Source: Sedimenticola sp.
GTDB taxonomy: Bacteria; Pseudomonadota; Gammaproteobacteria; Chromatiales; Chromatiaceae
Direction: 5' to 3'
NCBI GenBank assembly: GCA_026197195.1
Contig: JAPHUG010000380.1
Coordinates: 1-18,522 of the forward strand
DNA: 18,522 nucleotides
The notes under the pieces are model-generated. The model was not told where the DNA came from. It did no database searches and saw only the letters and a list, made by a program, of their open reading frames with translations. Each line of letters starts with the position of its first letter. The first letter of the stretch is position 1. The position numbers were made by a program, and so were the translations under genes. Below are positions 15,728 through 18,522 of this stretch, in pieces.

Positions 15728-16962
15728 TGACCAAAAAGACAGAAAAAAATCTGATAGTCGGCCTGGATATCGGCACCTCAAAAGTGGTGGCCATTGTTGG
15801 TGAGATTAAAGCCGATAAAGAGATCGAGATTATCGGTATCGGCTCACATCCTTCGCGGGGTCTTAAAAAAGGCGTCGTGGTTAATATTGAATCAACCGTT
15901 CAGTCAATTCAGCGAGCGCTGGAAGAGGCGGAACTGATGGCAGGGTGTGAGATTCATTCAGTTCATGCCGGTATTGCGGGTAATCATATTCGTAGTCTTA
16001 ATTCGCACGGCATTGTTGCGATCAAGGATCGAGAGGTAACCCATAGTGACGTTGAGCGAGTGATCGATGCCGCCCGGGCCGTGGCGATACCGGCGGATCA
16101 GAAGATCCTGCATATCCTCCCTCAGGAGTTCATCATCGATGAGCAGGAAGGCATACGTGAGCCGGTCGGTATGTCCGGCGTTCGACTGGAAGCACGGGTA
16201 CATATGGTGACAGGTGCCGTCAGTGCAGCACAGAACATTGTGAAGTGTGTGCGCCGTTGTGGTCTTGAGGTGGATGATCTGATCCTGGAACAGTTGAGCT
16301 CAAGTTATGCCGTGTTGAGTGATGATGAAAAAGAGCTGGGTGTCTGCATTGTCGATATCGGTGGTGGCACGACCGACATCGCGGTGTTTACCGAAGGTTC
16401 GATAAGACACACGGCCGTGATTCCCATTGCCGGTGATCAGGTCACGAATGATATCGCAGTTGCTTTACGCACACCCACGCAACATGCTGAAGAGATCAAG
16501 ATCAAATACGCCTGTGCGTTAACACAGCTGGCTGCCAGTGATGAAACCATTGAGGTCCCCAGTATTGGTGACCGGCCACCCCGTCGTCTGGCGCGTCAGA
16601 CGCTGGCAGAGGTGGTAGAGCCCAGGTATGAAGAGTTATTGGGTTTGGTGCAAGCCGAACTGCGAAGAAGTGGGTTTGAGGATTTGATAGCAGGAGGCGT
16701 GGTGTTGACCGGGGGCAGCTCAAAAATGGAGGGGCTGATTGAATTGGCAGAGGAGGTTTTCCATATGCCAGTCAGGCTGGGGGTTCCCCAGTATGTAACA
16801 GGGTTAGTGGATGTAGTTAGAAATCCAATCTATGCAACAGGGGTAGGGCTGTTGTTGTTTGGGCAACAAAATCAGACGGGGCGTCTACAAGACCTTCCGG
16901 GGGGTAACGGTTTTAAGGCCGTGTGGAATCGGATGAAAAGTTGGTTTCAGGGCAACTTTTAA
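15727..16962 (+). CDS. ftsA: Cell division protein FtsA
   Basis: FtsA is an actin-like ATPase that anchors FtsZ filaments to the inner membrane and recruits later division proteins. I chose the ATG at 15727, with ribosome site AGAGGAAAAGG (15712-15722); this gives 411 residues beginning MTKKTEKNLIVGLDIGTS, whereas an earlier start (15679) adds an unrelated Cys-rich stretch. Motifs include phosphate-1 GLDIGTSKV (12-20), the FtsA-specific 1C domain (about 84-162), phosphate-2 DIGGGTTDI (210-218), and a C-terminal amphipathic membrane-targeting helix WNRMKSWFQGNF (400-411). It follows ftsQ after 70 nt and precedes ftsZ by 66 nt. Confidence 0.98.
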   Translation: MTKKTEKNLIVGLDIGTSKVVAIVGEIKADKEIEIIGIGSHPSRGLKKGVVVNIESTVQSIQRALEEAELMAGCEIHSVHAGIAGNHIRSLNSHGIVAIKDREVTHSDVERVIDAARAVAIPADQKILHILPQEFIIDEQEGIREPVGMSGVRLEARVHMVTGAVSAAQNIVKCVRRCGLEVDDLILEQLSSSYAVLSDDEKELGVCIVDIGGGTTDIAVFTEGSIRHTAVIPIAGDQVTNDIAVALRTPTQHAEEIKIKYACALTQLAASDETIEVPSIGDRPPRRLARQTLAEVVEPRYEELLGLVQAELRRSGFEDLIAGGVVLTGGSSKMEGLIELAEEVFHMPVRLGVPQYVTGLVDVVRNPIYATGVGLLLFGQQNQTGRLQDLPGGNGFKAVWNRMKSWFQGNF

Positions 16963-17028
16963 TTTAACAATTTTGACAGTTTTTCAGGTGGCCGTTGATC
17001 AGGGCCTGGATATTGAGGAGAGAGTGAC

Positions 17029-18201
17029 ATGTTTGAGTTGATGGACGCATATAGTCAAAACGCAGTGATTAAAGTGGTTGGCGTCGGAGGTGGCGGCGGT
17101 AATGCAGTGAATCACATGTTGAATGCCAGTATTGAAGGGGTGGATTTTATCTGTGCCAATACCGATGCACAGGCCCTCAAAAACAGCCAGGTCAGAACGC
17201 TACTGCAACTCGGTTCCAATATCACCAAGGGACTGGGTGCGGGTGCCAATCCTGATGTGGGTCGGGATGCGGCAATGGAAGATCGTGACCGCATTCATGA
17301 GGCACTACAGGGCAGTGATATGGTCTTTATCACAGCGGGTATGGGTGGTGGTACCGGTACAGGTGCGGCACCGGTTGTTGCTGAAGTGGCCAGGGAGATG
17401 GGGATTCTGACGGTTGCTGTTGTGACCAAGCCTTTTCCATTTGAAGGCGGCAAGCGGATGCAGATCGCCGACAAGGGTATTGAGGCGCTAAGCCAATATG
17501 TCGACTCTCTCATTACCATCCCGAATGAGAAACTGCTGGCTGTGCTGGGTCGTGACATGAGCCTGCTGAATGCCTTCAAGTCAGCCAATGATGTATTGCA
17601 GGGTGCTGTCCAGGGTATCGCCGAGTTGATTACCCGTCCTGGCCTGATTAATGTGGATTTCGCTGATGTGCGCACTGTGATGTCAGAGATGGGTACGGCA
17701 ATGATGGGTTCGGGTTGTGCGAAGGGTGAGAACCGGGCCCGGGATGCGGCTGAGCAGGCGATAAACAGCCCATTGTTGGAAGATGTGAACCTGGCGGGTG
17801 CAAAAGGTATTCTGGTTAACATCACCGCTGGACTGGACCTCTCTATCGGTGAGTTTGATGAAGTCGGTACCACGGTGAAAGAGTTTGCCTGTGATGATGC
17901 AACTGTCGTTGTGGGTACAGTTATTGATCCTGAGATGAGTGATGAGTTGCGGGTGACGGTTGTGGCCACAGGCCTTGGCTCTATCTCTGAGGTAGCGGTC
18001 AAGCCGCAGGTTGTTGTTGAAGAGGTGGCGCCAGTCAGACTGGTGAATTCGGATGTGGTCGCACCGGGTCCAGCGGATTATCGAGAGATGGATAGTCCTA
18101 CGGTTGTACGTAAGGCGGCTAAATCTTATGTGGAGGCGGCACAGGAGCACAACATGGATTACCTGGATATCCCAGCCTTTTTGCGCAGGCAAGCTGACTG
18201 A
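17029..18201 (+). CDS. ftsZ: Cell division protein FtsZ
   Basis: FtsZ is the tubulin-like GTPase that forms the division ring. The 390-residue protein has the N-terminal GTPase core with GVGGGGGNAVNHM (18-30), the tubulin signature GGGTGTG (106-112) and the T7 synergy loop NVDFADV (208-214), which completes the active site of the next subunit. A variable linker (about 321-375) follows. The conserved C-terminal peptide DYLDIPAFLRRQAD (377-390) binds FtsA, ZipA and other partners. The start has a strong AGGAG ribosome site (17017-17021). No rho-independent terminator follows directly, so some transcripts may read on into lpxC. Confidence 0.99.
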   Translation: MFELMDAYSQNAVIKVVGVGGGGGNAVNHMLNASIEGVDFICANTDAQALKNSQVRTLLQLGSNITKGLGAGANPDVGRDAAMEDRDRIHEALQGSDMVFITAGMGGGTGTGAAPVVAEVAREMGILTVAVVTKPFPFEGGKRMQIADKGIEALSQYVDSLITIPNEKLLAVLGRDMSLLNAFKSANDVLQGAVQGIAELITRPGLINVDFADVRTVMSEMGTAMMGSGCAKGENRARDAAEQAINSPLLEDVNLAGAKGILVNITAGLDLSIGEFDEVGTTVKEFACDDATVVVGTVIDPEMSDELRVTVVATGLGSISEVAVKPQVVVEEVAPVRLVNSDVVAPGPADYREMDSPTVVRKAAKSYVEAAQEHNMDYLDIPAFLRRQAD

Positions 18202-18235
18202 TTTACTGGGTAAATCGTTTTCTAGTGATAAGTGC

Positions 18236-18269
18236 GAACCGGTCAGATAGAGCGATGTTGCGCCGGTTC
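18236..18269. repeat. Inverted repeat after ftsZ (GAACCGG / CCGGTTC)
   Basis: GAACCGG (18236-18242) is the exact reverse complement of CCGGTTC (18263-18269), with a 20-nt loop between them. The repeat starts 34 nt after the ftsZ stop. There is no T-tract behind it, so it does not look like an intrinsic terminator. It could be an RNA 3'-end stabiliser, a processing site or a protein-binding site. Confidence 0.5.
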
Positions 18270-18432
18270 AGGAATCATTAACCAAGGTGAAATAAACTTG
18301 CAATAAGAGGGTGAAACTGGTACTTAATAAGGGATTACCCTAATGGGTATGGGGGGCGCAGGTTTTTTGTCGCAGTTTGACTGGGATCTGGCACTATAAC
18401 TTTCGCGCATGATTTGTACCGCAGGGCTAATC

Positions 18433-18461
18433 TTGGCCCAGTGACCTGATTGTGTGATACC
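18433..18461 (+). promoter_or_regulatory. Weak candidate lpxC promoter
   Basis: TTGGCC (18433-18438, four of six -35 matches) is spaced 17 bp from GATACC (18456-18461, three of six -10 matches). A TG lies one base ahead of the -10, giving an extended -10. It is about 45 nt ahead of the lpxC start. The match is modest and could be chance, but the position is right for a separate lpxC promoter. Confidence 0.3.
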
Positions 18462-18505
18462 ATCCGGCCGGAAAATTACGCCGGGAAATGGGGAATACAG
18501 GCAAC

Positions 18506-18522
18506 ATGATACGGCAGCGTAC
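18506..18522 (+). CDS. lpxC: UDP-3-O-acyl-N-acetylglucosamine deacetylase LpxC, N-terminal start only
   Basis: Only five full codons are visible, reading MIRQR, followed by AC, the first two bases of a Thr codon. This matches the typical LpxC start (E. coli begins MIKQRT). LpxC carries out the first committed step of lipid A synthesis and normally follows ftsZ in gammaproteobacteria. The call rests on that short match plus position; the rest of the gene lies beyond the window. A weak ribosome site (GGGGAATACAGG) precedes the ATG. Confidence 0.8.

Larger units (their letters stand above)
18202..18505 (+). other. Long ftsZ-lpxC intergenic region / lpxC leader
   Basis: This 304-nt stretch has no convincing conventional gene and is clearly longer than the short ftsZ-lpxC gap I recall for enterics. 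It holds an inverted repeat (18236-18269), a small hairpin TACCC-TAAT-GGGTA (18336-18349) and a T6 run (18363-18368) too far from that hairpin to make a standard terminator. It also has an 18-codon frame (18343-18399, ATG with AGGGA 8 nt upstream) and a weak promoter-like pair near 18433-18461. The most likely role is separating lpxC transcription and control from the dcw operon. Confidence 0.6.

Noticed and set aside
16973..17014. Perfect TTGACA in the ftsA-ftsZ gap as an ftsZ promoter
   Set aside because: At 16-18 bp spacing the candidate -10 hexamers (TTGATC, TGATCA, GATCAG) match TATAAT poorly, and GATATT further on is too distant, so no promoter is called.
17295..18002. 235-codon minus-strand open frame opposite ftsZ
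   Set aside because: It is fully antisense to the highly conserved ftsZ, has Ser/Thr/Pro-rich composition and no family motifs.
18336..18368. Hairpin plus T6 as an intrinsic terminator after ftsZ
   Set aside because: The T run begins 13 nt after the 5-bp stem ends, too far for a standard rho-independent terminator.
18377..18400. TTGACT and TATAAC pair in the lpxC leader
   Set aside because: The hexamers are only 12 bp apart, too close for a sigma70 promoter. The overlapping TGGCAC also lacks a GC at the distance needed for a sigma54 site.
1..18522. Mobile element, CRISPR array, tRNA, toxin-antitoxin or defence genes
   Set aside because: No transposase, repeat array, tRNA-like fold or unrelated cargo gene was seen. 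Apart from the two small bridging frames, every long stretch is a conserved dcw gene in its expected place.

Overview
This window is an almost complete division and cell wall (dcw) cluster, with every gene on the + strand. It begins inside the 3' end of rnpB (RNase P RNA). It then runs mraZ-rsmH-ftsL-ftsI-murE-murF-mraY-murD-ftsW-murG-murC-[small ORF]-murB-ddl-ftsQ-[possible mini-ORF]-ftsA-ftsZ and ends in the first codons of lpxC. The gene order, the MurE DNPR motif (meso-diaminopimelate type), the lpxC start after ftsZ (a lipid A outer membrane) and the rnpB-mraZ junction all point to a gammaproteobacterium. It is not an enteric, because a short type II-like murB sits between murC and ddl. 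A free-living or symbiotic sulfur-oxidizing lineage (Chromatiales-like) is possible, but that is only an impression from the protein sequences.

Layout. Positions 1-89 are the rnpB 3' end. Positions 90-366 hold no gene I can support. Positions 367-420 hold a strong sigma70-type promoter (TTGACA, 18 bp, TATTAT), with three MraZ-type TGGGN-like repeats at exact 10-bp spacing over its -10 element and start site. Positions 461-18201 are the gene string. It is extremely compact: most junctions are ATGA/GTGA 4-base overlaps or TAATG overlaps, so translation is probably coupled along most of the operon. The only real gaps are mraY-murD (21 nt), murC-murB (about 154 nt), ftsQ-ftsA (70 nt), ftsA-ftsZ (66 nt) and ftsZ-lpxC (304 nt).

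Function. MurB, MurC, MurD, MurE and MurF with Ddl build UDP-MurNAc-pentapeptide in the cytoplasm (MurA is not in this window). MraY and MurG convert it to lipid II. FtsW (SEDS glycosyltransferase) and FtsI (PBP3 transpeptidase) polymerise and crosslink septal peptidoglycan. FtsQ and FtsL (with FtsB encoded elsewhere) link the septal synthase to the FtsA-FtsZ ring. RsmH is a 16S rRNA methyltransferase, and MraZ is the likely autoregulator of the operon.

I see no mobile element, CRISPR array, defence system or other clearly new system. The most interesting items are two small, apparently coupled reading frames filling the murC-murB and ftsQ-ftsA gaps, the clean MraZ operator, and the long leader before lpxC.
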